64,000 nucleotides of DNA from Thermodesulfobacteriota bacterium (GTDB taxonomy: Bacteria > Desulfobacterota > BSN033 > UBA1163), in the NCBI GenBank assembly GCA_026415035.1, contig JAOAHX010000002.1, forward strand, positions 164,850-228,849. The letters are read 5' to 3'. The notes below the pieces were generated by a model. The model was not told the DNA's origin. It saw nothing but the letters and a program-made list of their open reading frames with translations, and did no database searches. Position 1 is the stretch's first letter; every line of letters starts with the position of its first letter. A program made the translations under genes and the position numbers. Shown here piece by piece: positions 15,962 to 26,186 of this stretch.

Positions 15962-17293
15962 CTAATTTTTTGCAAAGAGGGCCTGGACCTTGCTTGCCGC
16001 TCCATTGGCATGGGCGACGGCATCGGCAATGTCCTTCGGTCCTTGGGCCGCCCCGGCGATAAAGATCCCCTCCCGCCGGGTCTCCATGGGCCGGAGCTTT
16101 CGCTCAGCCTCGGTAAAGAACCCGTACGGGTCCGTTTCGATACCGAGCCTCTGTGCCAGTTCCTTCGACTCCTGGTGGGCCTGGATGGCCGTGGCCAACA
16201 CGACCATGTCGGTCGAGAGCTCCACTTTTCTTCCCGTCAACGTATCCACGCCCCAGAGGACGATGCGGCCGTCCTCCTGAAAGATCCTGGAGACGCGGCC
16301 GCGGAGGTAGAGAATGCCCTCTTCCTCCATCCCCTGTTGGATGAACTCCTCATAGCCTTTCCCCGTCGAGCGGATGTCCATATAGAAGATGTAGGCCTGC
16401 CCGTCGTGGACCTTGTGCTTGTAGAGCCTGGCATGTTTGGCGGTGTACATGCAGCAGACCCTTGAGCAGTAGGGAAAGTAGCGTTGGGGGTCCCGCGATC
16501 CGGAGCACTGGATGAAGGCGACCTCCTTCGGGATCTTTCCGTCCGAGGGCCTGCGGATCTCTCCGGCCGTTGGCCCCGAGGCGGAGTTGAGCCTCTCGAA
16601 GGCCAGGCCGTCGATCACGTCGGGGATCGTTCCGTACCCGTATTCGCCGAAGGCCTCCTTGGGCAGAAGGTCGAAGCCCACGGCGACGACGATCGCCCCG
16701 ACCCGCTCCTCCACGAACCGATCCTGTTGTTCATAATCGATGGCCCCCACCGGGCAGACCTTCTCGCAGACCCTGCATTTCTTTTCCAGAAAATAGCGGC
16801 AGATGGAGGGATTGATGACGGGCTTGTTCGGAACGGCCTGGGGAGACAGGGTGTAGATCGCCTTGCCCATGCCCATGCCCCGCTCGAACTCCGAGGGCCT
16901 TTTGGAAGGACACTTCTCCTGGCAGAGCCCGCACCCCGTGCATTTCCCCCAGTCCACATAGGCCGCCTTTCGCCGGACACGAACCGTGAAATCGCCCACT
17001 CGGCCTTCGACGGCCTCAACCTCGGCGTAGGTGAGGAGTCGGATGCGAGGGTGCTGGCCCGTCTCGACCGTCTTGGGAGTGAGGGTGCACTGGGCACAGT
17101 CGAGGGTGGGAAAGGTTTCGGAGAGCTGGAGCATCCGTCCGCCGATGGAGGGGAGTTTCTCGACCAGGACGACCTCGTAGCCCGCATTGGCGATGTCGAT
17201 CGCTGCGGAGATCCCGGCGATCCCTCCGCCGATCACCATCGCCCTTTTGATAAAAGGTTGTCTGACCGATGTATGATTCAACGCTTCAGCCAC
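15962..17293 (-). CDS. hdrA: HdrA-like protein, short form (core only)
   Basis: 443 residues. It starts directly at the FAD fold (RAMVIGGGIAGISAAIDIAN, about residues 17-36) and so lacks the N-terminal HdrA domain. It also ends without the C-terminal ferredoxin pair. The core is intact: TFPTLDCAQCTLTPK, CTGCGLCQEKCP, CRVCEKVCPVGA and IQCSGSRDPQRYFPYCS with CCMYTAK. The downstream HdrA starts one base after this stop. The two together may form a heteromeric HdrA unit in which only one partner has the outlying domains. The likely start is GTG at 17293, after a weak GG-rich site. Confidence 0.88.
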   Translation of the reverse strand: MAEALNHTSVRQPFIKRAMVIGGGIAGISAAIDIANAGYEVVLVEKLPSIGGRMLQLSETFPTLDCAQCTLTPKTVETGQHPRIRLLTYAEVEAVEGRVGDFTVRVRRKAAYVDWGKCTGCGLCQEKCPSKRPSEFERGMGMGKAIYTLSPQAVPNKPVINPSICRYFLEKKCRVCEKVCPVGAIDYEQQDRFVEERVGAIVVAVGFDLLPKEAFGEYGYGTIPDVIDGLAFERLNSASGPTAGEIRRPSDGKIPKEVAFIQCSGSRDPQRYFPYCSRVCCMYTAKHARLYKHKVHDGQAYIFYMDIRSTGKGYEEFIQQGMEEEGILYLRGRVSRIFQEDGRIVLWGVDTLTGRKVELSTDMVVLATAIQAHQESKELAQRLGIETDPYGFFTEAERKLRPMETRREGIFIAGAAQGPKDIADAVAHANGAASKVQALFAKN

Positions 17294-17368
17294 CTACCAG
17301 CCCCCGTCGCCCCCATGGCCGCCTTCGATTCGATCGCGCTTCTCCTTGGGATGGCCTCTCCCTCATCC

Positions 17369-18238
17369 TCAGAGCAGCCCTTTTTCCCTGAGCAAGGGGA
17401 TCGGGTCCACGAAGTTCTGTTCGAATCCGAGCGTCTCGACCCCTAATCCCATGGCCATGCCGAGGACCTGCGTGAAATAGAGGACCGGCACGGGTTTGAA
17501 AGAGAGATGATGTTCCTTGATATCCGCCTGTTTGTGATCGATGTTGAAGGTGCACATCGGACAGGTGGAGATGACCACCTCCGCTCCGTGTTTCACGGCA
17601 GAATTCAGAATCTTGTAGGCACATTCCGTGGCGACCTCGGGCGAGGCCACGGATTGAAAGGACCCACAACATTCAATCTTATAGGGAAAGTCGATCGGCT
17701 CGGCGCCCAGGGCCGCGAGGAAATCCTCCATCAGGGTCGGCCTCTCCTTGTCGTCGAACCTCATCTCCTCGAAGGGACGGAGGAGCATGCAGCCGTAGTA
17801 GGCCGCGGCCTTCAATCCCCGAAGCGGCTTGACCAACTTCTCCTTCACCTTCGAGAATCCGATCTCCCCTTTCAGAATCTCGAGGTAGTGGAGGATTTTC
17901 AGGTCCCCTTCGTAATTTGCCTCGATGAACTGGTTGATCTTCTCCCGCTTCTCGCCATCCTCCTGGATCAGACGATTTGTCCGTTTGATGACGTTGAAAC
18001 AGATGGCGCAGAGGGTCGTGAGGGACGCGCCCTGTGTTCTGGCCCTGGCCAAGAGTCTCGCAGGGGGGAGGAGGGCCATGAGATTGTCGGTGGCCAGGGG
18101 GAAGGTCGCCCCGCAGCAGGTCCACTCCGGAAGTTCCTTCAGTTCAAATCCCAGGAGGAGGGAGCAGTTGCGCGCGGTCTGGTCGAAATTTTTGGCCTTG
18201 GTATATAACGTACATCCTGGGAAGTAGAGATAGTCCAT
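17369..18238 (-). CDS. hdrB: HdrB (first copy), CCG-domain subunit
   Basis: 289 residues with both CCG domains complete: FPGCTLYTK, TCCGATFPLA and LCAICFNVIKR, then AAYYGCMLLRP, IECCGSFQSV and STCPMCTFNID. The protein is clearly diverged from the second HdrB in this operon, so the two Hdr sets are not a recent duplication. The start at 18238 (MDYLYFPGC) follows AGGGGTGG; an ATG at 18265 is less likely. Confidence 0.92.
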   Translation of the reverse strand: MDYLYFPGCTLYTKAKNFDQTARNCSLLLGFELKELPEWTCCGATFPLATDNLMALLPPARLLARARTQGASLTTLCAICFNVIKRTNRLIQEDGEKREKINQFIEANYEGDLKILHYLEILKGEIGFSKVKEKLVKPLRGLKAAAYYGCMLLRPFEEMRFDDKERPTLMEDFLAALGAEPIDFPYKIECCGSFQSVASPEVATECAYKILNSAVKHGAEVVISTCPMCTFNIDHKQADIKEHHLSFKPVPVLYFTQVLGMAMGLGVETLGFEQNFVDPIPLLREKGLL

Positions 18239-18307
18239 ACCCACCCCTGAGAGCGATCCCATCAAATTGATGGCCTCATATTCACAAGCGAAGGGAGTAT
18301 CCCCTCC

Positions 18308-18721
18308 TCAGGAGAGGAACTTTCTAAACCCGCTGACGAAGGCGATCTGAGGCACCCTTTCGAAAAAGTCCTCGGAGAATGCCGAAACCTGAATGTGATC
18401 CCTTCGATCTTTTTTCCTCAAGACGACCATCCTCAGGGCGTCCATGACCCTTGCGATGTCGATCCCTTTCGGGCACCTCGAGGTGCACTGGAGGCAGGAG
18501 GCGCAGAGCCAGAAGGTGTTGACCTTCAGGGCCTCTTCCTCAAGGCCCAGCAAGGTATAACGGATGACCTCGTGAGGGCCCACCTCCATGGCAAAGGCGA
18601 CCGGGCAACCCGCGGTGCAATTTCCACATTGATAGCAGGCAAAAAGGTTCTGACCGCTGATCAGTTCGACCTTCTTCGTAAAATCATTGTGAATTTTGGC
18701 ACGTGAAAGCTCGATCTTCAT
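18308..18721 (-). CDS. hdrC: HdrC (first copy)
   Basis: 137 residues, shorter than the second HdrC. Two [4Fe-4S] ferredoxin sets are seen, CYQCGNCTAGCP and CASCLQCTSRCP. It lies 69 bp ahead of its hdrB partner and just after the fumarase genes, which ties the central-carbon and electron-transfer halves of the operon together. Confidence 0.92.
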   Translation of the reverse strand: MKIELSRAKIHNDFTKKVELISGQNLFACYQCGNCTAGCPVAFAMEVGPHEVIRYTLLGLEEEALKVNTFWLCASCLQCTSRCPKGIDIARVMDALRMVVLRKKDRRDHIQVSAFSEDFFERVPQIAFVSGFRKFLS

Positions 18722-18807
18722 GGCCTTTTCCCCGATGAGAGGCTTTCCATTATAATTTTAAAACACCCCTTGTTAAAAAGGCGAGTCAGGATGAATTGGG
18801 TTTCCGA

Positions 18808-19365
18808 TCAGGGCCTCCGATACGGTTTCACACCTTCGATATAAAGGTCGTTTCCGTGGATATCGTTGATGACGATGACGGGGAGGTCCTCGACCTCGAG
18901 CCTCCGGATCGCCTCAGGGCCGAGGTCTTCGTAAGCGACGATCTCAGCCTTCTTGATCCTCTTGGCCAGCAACGCCCCGGCGCCACCCGTGGCCGCGAAA
19001 TAGACCGCTCGGTGCCTCTTCATGGCCTCTTTGACCGCATCGGACCGCATCCCCTTGCCGATCATGCCCTTGAGCCCCTTTTCGATCAGGGCCGGCGAAT
19101 AGGCATCCATTCGGTAACTTGTCGTGGGGCCTGCGGACCCAAAGACCTGGCCGGGCCTGGCAGGGGTGGGACCCACATAATAGATGATCTGCCCCCGAAT
19201 ATCGAAGGGTAGCTCCTTTCCCTCCTTTAGGAGGTCGAAGAGCCTTCGGTGGGCCGCATCCCGGCCTGTATAAACGATCCCGTTGATTAGAACGCGATCC
19301 CCGATCTTCAACCTCTCCACATCCCGGTCGGTGAGGGGCGTTTTCAAACGGATGGGTTCGGTCAT
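18808..19365 (-). CDS. class I fumarate hydratase, beta (C-terminal) subunit
   Basis: 185 residues, the usual size of the swivelling C-terminal subunit of two-subunit iron-sulfur fumarases (also tartrate dehydratase TtdB). Signature segments are GPTPARPGQVFGSAGPTTS (substrate-binding) and AVYFAATGGAGALLA. It hydrates fumarate to malate reversibly with the alpha subunit, whose stop lies 8 bp upstream. Fumarase rather than tartrate dehydratase is inferred from the neighbouring mdh and fumarate reductase-type genes. Confidence 0.92.
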   Translation of the reverse strand: MTEPIRLKTPLTDRDVERLKIGDRVLINGIVYTGRDAAHRRLFDLLKEGKELPFDIRGQIIYYVGPTPARPGQVFGSAGPTTSYRMDAYSPALIEKGLKGMIGKGMRSDAVKEAMKRHRAVYFAATGGAGALLAKRIKKAEIVAYEDLGPEAIRRLEVEDLPVIVINDIHGNDLYIEGVKPYRRP

Positions 19366-19373
19366 AGGTCCCC

Positions 19374-20213
19374 CTATAAGATGGCCTCCTTATGGCGATG
19401 GGCATGGCACTGGATGTTGACCGCCACCGGAAAACTGGCGATGTGGCAGGGCATCATCAGGACATGGACCGCCAAGGAGGTGGTTCGGCCTCCCAACCCT
19501 TGGGGCCCGATTCCCAATTTGTTGACCTCCTCGAGGAGTTCAGACTCCAAACGGTTCAGTTCCGGGTCGGGGTTTTTGCTTCCCAGGGGTCGAAGCAGGC
19601 TCTTTTTCGCGAGCAAGGCGGCCATCTCGAAGGTTCCTCCAATCCCGACCCCCACGATCGTCGGGGGGCAGGGGTTGGAACCCGACTCCATCACCCTCTG
19701 GACGACAAAGCGCTTGATCCCTTCGATGCCATCGGAGGGGGTGAGCATGGCCAGGCCGCTCATGTTTTCGCTTCCACCCCCTTTGGGGGCCACCGTAATC
19801 TTCACCCGATCTCCCGAAACGATCTCGGTGTGGAGGATGGCGGGGGTATTGTCCCCGGTGTTCTCCCGGGTGAAGGGATGGCAGATCGACTTTCGGAGGT
19901 ATCCTTCCCGGTATCCCTGGCGGACCCCTTCGAAGACGGCCTCTTTCAGGTCTCCCCCGGTCAACAGGACCTCCTGCCCCAATTCGAGGAAGACGACAGC
20001 ATATCCTGTGTCCTGGCAGATGGCCACCTTCTCTTCCTTGGCGATCTTGGCATTCTCCTTCAGCTCTTTCAAGATTTCTATCCCCACCGGGGACTCCTCG
20101 TTCCGGAGGGCCCGATCAAAGGCCTCGATCACATCCTCACCGAGGTCGGTATTGGCTTCGATACAGAGGTTTTTCACCGCTTCCGTGATCCGTCTGACGT
20201 CGATCTCTCGCAT
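19374..20213 (-). CDS. class I fumarate hydratase, alpha (N-terminal) subunit
   Basis: 279 residues carrying the [4Fe-4S] cluster ligands of class I fumarase: ICQDTGYAVVF, NPCPPTIVGVGIGG and the Cys in HVLMMPCHIASFPV. APKGGGSENMS is the conserved substrate loop. This oxygen-sensitive enzyme fits an anaerobe. GAGGGGACG precedes the start. Confidence 0.93.
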   Translation of the reverse strand: MREIDVRRITEAVKNLCIEANTDLGEDVIEAFDRALRNEESPVGIEILKELKENAKIAKEEKVAICQDTGYAVVFLELGQEVLLTGGDLKEAVFEGVRQGYREGYLRKSICHPFTRENTGDNTPAILHTEIVSGDRVKITVAPKGGGSENMSGLAMLTPSDGIEGIKRFVVQRVMESGSNPCPPTIVGVGIGGTFEMAALLAKKSLLRPLGSKNPDPELNRLESELLEEVNKLGIGPQGLGGRTTSLAVHVLMMPCHIASFPVAVNIQCHAHRHKEAIL

Positions 20214-20324
20214 CGTCCCCTCGTCCTTTAGAAGGATCGCTCTCCCTACGAGGTGCCCCTCTGCGAACAGGCCCCTTGGGGTTCGAAGACCTTAAACCCG
20301 CCTTTCTTAAACCCGCCTTTTAGG

Positions 20325-22449
<2,125 letters not shown>

Positions 22450-22498
22450 CTCACCCGGTCAGGGGGGAGGGCTGGGCCGATTTCCTCCCCCCTCTGGT

Positions 22499-23986
22499 TC
22501 ATTTCTTCTGGAGTTCGGCTTTGACTTTGGCGATCGCCTCGTCCTCCCGCTTCACATCCTCCAATGTTTTCGGCTTCAACTTTTCGGGCACGGGTTCGAG
22601 GCCGTACTTCCATTTCAAGAACTGCATCCCCGTCTGCGGAAAGAGGGCATAGATCAATGTATCGTAGAGATCTTTGGCCAGCCCTTTCGTCTCCTCCTTC
22701 ACCCGCTCCAACTCGGGTTCGAGGATATCCGCGGGCCGGCAGGTGATCGGCTCTTTACCCCTTTTGTATCCTTTGAGAACTTGATTTTTGATCTCCTCCG
22801 ATATGGGGACAGGGGGTTTTCCGTAGAGGCCATAGACGTAGTCCTGCGTCTCTTTGGAGACCATCTTGTATCGACCGAACAGGACGTTGAGGACGGCTTG
22901 TACCCCGACGATCTGGGAGGTCGGCGTGACCAGGGGAGGGTAGCCGAGGTCTTTTCGGGTTTGAGGAAGTTCCGCATACACCTCCGAGATCCGGTGGAGG
23001 GCATTCTGCTGTTTGAGCTGGCTCACCATGTTGGAGATCATGCCGCCCGGGATTTGGTGCTTCAGCACCGCCGTATCGATGACGGACATCTTCGTCGTGT
23101 CGAGAAAGTCGCGATATTTGGGGGCGATCGACTCCAGGTACTCCCCCAATTTTAAAAGTTTCGAAAGGTCGAGCTTCGGATCCCAGGGGGTTCCCTGGAG
23201 GGCGACCACGAGGGGTTCGACCGCGGGTTGGGAGGAGCGGAGGGCGAAGGGCGCGATCGCCGTGTCCACGACATCGACGCCCGCCTCGATGGCTTTCAAA
23301 TAGCTCATCGTCCCCATCCCGCTGGTGTAATGGGTGTGAAGCTGGACGGGGATCTTTACGGTCTTTTTCAATCCCTTGACCAGTTCGTAGGCGTCGTAAG
23401 GGGCGATCAGGGCGGCCATATCTTTGATGCAGAGGGAGTCGGCTCCCATCTCCTCCAGGATCTTGGCCTTCTGTAAATAGTAATCGAGGTTGTAGATGGG
23501 GCCTCCCATTCGCGTCTCGGTGAGGGAGTAGCAGATGGTCCCCTGGATATGTTTGCCGCACCGTTTGATCGCTTTGAAGGCCGTTTCAAAATTGCGTTCG
23601 TCATTCACCGCATCGAAGACCCGAAAGATGTCGATGCCCACCTCCGCGCATTTTTCGATGAAGGCCTCCACCACGTCGTCCGCATAATGGCGATAGCCCA
23701 CCAGGTTTTGGCCCCGCAACAGCATTTGGAAAGGCGTCTTCGGCATCCTCTTCTTCAACGCCCTCACCCTTTCCCAGGGATCTTCGGCGAGGAATCGATG
23801 GCAGACGTCGAAGGTGGCCCCTCCCCAAACCTCCACGGAATGGAACCCCACCTCATCGAGCTCCTCGGCAATCGGGATCATATCCTCCGTTCTCATCCTT
23901 GTGGCCAGATTGGATTGGTGGCCATCCCGCAGGGTGGTGTCCGTAATTTTGACCGGCTTGAGAGGAATCCTATCCATTCCTTCCAT
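22499..23986 (-). CDS. biotin-dependent carboxyltransferase subunit (transcarboxylase 5S / PycB / OadA type, no biotinyl domain)
   Basis: 495 residues: a carboxyltransferase TIM barrel and the helical domain that follows it. ITDTTLRDGHQSNLATRMRT is the family signature. SLCIKDMAALI holds the Lys that is carbamylated in relatives, and QLHTHYTSGMG the metal-binding His pair. No biotin-attachment motif (M-K-M) is present, so the biotin carrier must be separate. Length and lack of carrier fit the 5S subunit of methylmalonyl-CoA:pyruvate transcarboxylase or a split pyruvate carboxylase B subunit equally well. All make or consume oxaloacetate, the substrate of mdh two genes downstream. First gene of the operon; AGGAGG precedes the ATG. 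Confidence 0.88.
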   Translation of the reverse strand: MEGMDRIPLKPVKITDTTLRDGHQSNLATRMRTEDMIPIAEELDEVGFHSVEVWGGATFDVCHRFLAEDPWERVRALKKRMPKTPFQMLLRGQNLVGYRHYADDVVEAFIEKCAEVGIDIFRVFDAVNDERNFETAFKAIKRCGKHIQGTICYSLTETRMGGPIYNLDYYLQKAKILEEMGADSLCIKDMAALIAPYDAYELVKGLKKTVKIPVQLHTHYTSGMGTMSYLKAIEAGVDVVDTAIAPFALRSSQPAVEPLVVALQGTPWDPKLDLSKLLKLGEYLESIAPKYRDFLDTTKMSVIDTAVLKHQIPGGMISNMVSQLKQQNALHRISEVYAELPQTRKDLGYPPLVTPTSQIVGVQAVLNVLFGRYKMVSKETQDYVYGLYGKPPVPISEEIKNQVLKGYKRGKEPITCRPADILEPELERVKEETKGLAKDLYDTLIYALFPQTGMQFLKWKYGLEPVPEKLKPKTLEDVKREDEAIAKVKAELQKK

Positions 23987-24027
23987 TGAAAAGGTCCTCC
24001 TTTCGATATTTAAAAGGGAAAAGATTT

Positions 24028-24047
24028 ATGCGTTAACGTTAACGCAT
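24028..24047. promoter_or_regulatory. LacI-family operator, perfect 20-bp palindrome
   Basis: ATGCGTTAAC followed by its exact reverse complement GTTAACGCAT, with the central CG typical of LacI/GalR operators. It overlaps the predicted -10 element of the operon promoter and lies 42 bp upstream of the first start codon. Confidence 0.82.
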
Positions 24048-24064
24048 GTTAAAGTGTTTGTCAA
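24036..24064 (-). promoter_or_regulatory. promoter of the 16-gene Hdr/fumarate operon
   Basis: On the minus strand TTGACA (24059-24064), a 17-base spacer and TAACGT (24036-24041). The -10 is weak and buried in the operator, so a bound LacI-type repressor should block it. Confidence 0.55.
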
Positions 24065-24146
24065 GCAAAAAAATCGATCGTGACGACCCCCTTCCGAACA
24101 AATCATAAATCATTTTAAGATCCAATAAGTTAACTGTTTGCTCGCC

Positions 24147-24875
24147 TTAGGATGGCCTCGTTGATCTTTTTGAAGGGCTTTTCCCATTACCTTTCGTTTT
24201 CAACAGGCGTTGATAGTAGGAACGTGAGGTATATAGGGCGGCCAGTGGATTATGTCCGGTGACCCGGTCTTTTACGGCAAAGACGGTGGTCAGGCCTTCA
24301 ATAAACTTCAGAAAGAGGGAGTCGTGGCCGAGGCAGAGGCCGAGCATGATGTTGAAATCGGTCTTCGACTCGTTCAGGAGCATCGCCTGAGCAATGGGAT
24401 TGCACATCGCCTCGAACTCGCCGATCCGGATCTTCTCCTCCTCCTTGATCCCGATCCGCTCCTTCGGAACGCCTCCCACCTTACAGGAGACGGCGACGAC
24501 CTCGAAGTCATGGCTTTCCAAGATCTCGGTGAGAATGGAGGCCTCCAGGCTTAACCCTCCACAGAAGGCCAGGCCGAGTCTTCTATAACCCATCCTTTTG
24601 GAGAACTCGATCAGTTCCTCGATTCTGCTCTTGGTCGGGATCATCACAAAGGGACGTGCCTCCCTTTGAGTGTAACAAGCGCCTTCCTGGACCGAAGCCA
24701 TGCGGGCAAACTCTTTGATCCCTGCGTCGTCGTAACGTTTCAGGGCCTCGTTCAGGGCTTCCCCTCCCTTTCGGGTGGGACAGGAAGAAGGCCCTCTGCC
24801 CCTCTCGAGTCTGCAGATCTTTTCGACGATGGCGCACTTGGCACAATTGAATCCCTCTTTGGGTGGAAAAGACAT
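24147..24875 (-). CDS. DUF1847 family cysteine-rich protein
   Basis: 242 residues. The N-terminal metal-binding-like segment is FNCAKCAIVEKICR with a further Cys at SCPTR. Conserved DUF1847 features follow: MIPTKSRIEELIEFSKRMG, LAFCGGLSLEASIL, VAVSCKVGGVPKE, CNPIAQAMLLN and GLCLGHDSLFLK. The many conserved Cys suggest binding of metal or an iron-sulfur cluster. Function unknown; the family is common in anaerobes. It has its own strong AAAGGAGGG site and lies upstream of, but apart from, the Hdr operon. Confidence 0.85.
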   Translation of the reverse strand: MSFPPKEGFNCAKCAIVEKICRLERGRGPSSCPTRKGGEALNEALKRYDDAGIKEFARMASVQEGACYTQREARPFVMIPTKSRIEELIEFSKRMGYRRLGLAFCGGLSLEASILTEILESHDFEVVAVSCKVGGVPKERIGIKEEEKIRIGEFEAMCNPIAQAMLLNESKTDFNIMLGLCLGHDSLFLKFIEGLTTVFAVKDRVTGHNPLAALYTSRSYYQRLLKTKGNGKSPSKRSTRPS

Positions 24876-25037
24876 CGGGAATCCCTCCTTTCATTTTTTG
24901 GGTCAACCTCCCGGACCGATGGGTCACGAGGGCATCCCGGGGACCGTCCCATTTCGCCTGGCTCTTTCCATGGCCCGCAACAAGAGTGGGGACATCTGCC
25001 TGGGAAGGAAGGGTGCGGGGGCGGTGTGGATTTCGGC

Positions 25038-26102
25038 TCAACCGGAGCGGCGCTCGCGGTAAAAATTCCAAAGGGCCTTCGAATGGGGATCGAGGTTGGT
25101 GAGGCCATAGGCCCGCGCCCATTCCATGGCCTCGAGGAACTCCTGGACCGTGATGCCCCTGGCGATTTCAGGGTGTTCGTAGGCCTTGTACTCCACCCGA
25201 TATTGGGCCATGATGTTCACATAGGTGTTTTTGGGAAGATTTTCGGCCACCCATTTGACGAACTTCTCTGTTCCCGCAACCCGGTTGGGCATCACCAGAT
25301 GGCGGATCATCACCCCTCGGAGGGCAATCCCTTTTGAGTCCATCTGGTGGACCCCTACTTGTCGGTGCATCTCGAGAACCGCTTTCTTCACCACCTCGGG
25401 ATAATCCGAGGCCCCTGCCGAATACTTCTCCGCCTTGTCCGGGTCCATGTACTTGACATCGGGTTTATAGATGTCCACAATCCCATCGAGGATCTTCAGG
25501 ATCTCTACCCGTTCGTAGCCGCTGGTATTGTAGAAAAGGGGGATCTGGAGGCCCTTTTTCAAGGCGATCCTCGTCGCGTTGAGGATGTTCGGCATGACGT
25601 GGGTTGGGGTGACGAGGTTCACGTTGTGGCATCCCATCTTCTGGAGGTGAAGCATCCGATCGGCCAGCTCCTCGTCCGTGATCTCTTTGCCTCTCCCCTC
25701 ATGGGCGATCGGCCAGTTCTGGCAGAAGATGCACCGGAGGTTGCAATGGGAGAAGAAGATCGTCCCGGACCCGTTCTGTCCCACCACGGACATCTCCTCC
25801 CCGAAGTGGGGGTGATGACTGAAGACCACGGCGTTTAAGGGTGCGCGGCAGAACCCCCTTTCCCCTTTTTTCCGGTTGACGCGGCACATCCTGGGACAGA
25901 GCTCGCACCGTTCGAAGAGGGCATAGGCCTGTTCGACCCGTTTGGCTAATATCCCCTCTTGTTCCAATTTTTCATAGGCAGGGATCCACCGATCCCCCCT
26001 TCTCTGTTTCGGAAGGGAGGGCGATGGCAGAATCGAAAGGCCTCCCAAAAGGACAGAAGCCTTGAGGAATTGTCTGCGCGTGCAGGGCATCAAAAAAATC
26101 AT
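25038..26102 (-). CDS. radical SAM protein (PflA-like) with twin-arginine signal
   Basis: 354 residues. The N-terminus has TRRQFLKASVLLGGLS, a twin-arginine motif followed by a hydrophobic stretch, i.e. a Tat export signal. A Cys-rich segment follows (CELCPRMCRVNRKKGERGFC), then the radical-SAM cluster motif C-N-L-R-C-I-F-C-Q-N-W (CxxxCxxC, about residues 119-129). The rest resembles PflA-like enzymes and AmmeMemoRadiSam relatives (VTPTHVMPNI, PDVKYMDPDKAEKYS). Function unknown. Export of a folded radical-SAM enzyme would be unusual. The start at 26102 has GGGG upstream; an ATG at 26090 would keep the RR motif. Confidence 0.85.
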   Translation of the reverse strand: MIFLMPCTRRQFLKASVLLGGLSILPSPSLPKQRRGDRWIPAYEKLEQEGILAKRVEQAYALFERCELCPRMCRVNRKKGERGFCRAPLNAVVFSHHPHFGEEMSVVGQNGSGTIFFSHCNLRCIFCQNWPIAHEGRGKEITDEELADRMLHLQKMGCHNVNLVTPTHVMPNILNATRIALKKGLQIPLFYNTSGYERVEILKILDGIVDIYKPDVKYMDPDKAEKYSAGASDYPEVVKKAVLEMHRQVGVHQMDSKGIALRGVMIRHLVMPNRVAGTEKFVKWVAENLPKNTYVNIMAQYRVEYKAYEHPEIARGITVQEFLEAMEWARAYGLTNLDPHSKALWNFYRERRSG

Positions 26103-26186
26103 ACCCCAGGGGTCTTAACTTGTAAAGAGGAGAAACCTCAGGTTGACGAATCGACCAGCCCCTTTCTATAATTTTTTAGGAACCTT

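Noticed and set aside
20214-20324. Short direct repeat (AACCCGCCTTT, twice) between fumarase and mdh
   Set aside because: Only two copies of about 11 bp; too little to call a repeat family or regulatory element.
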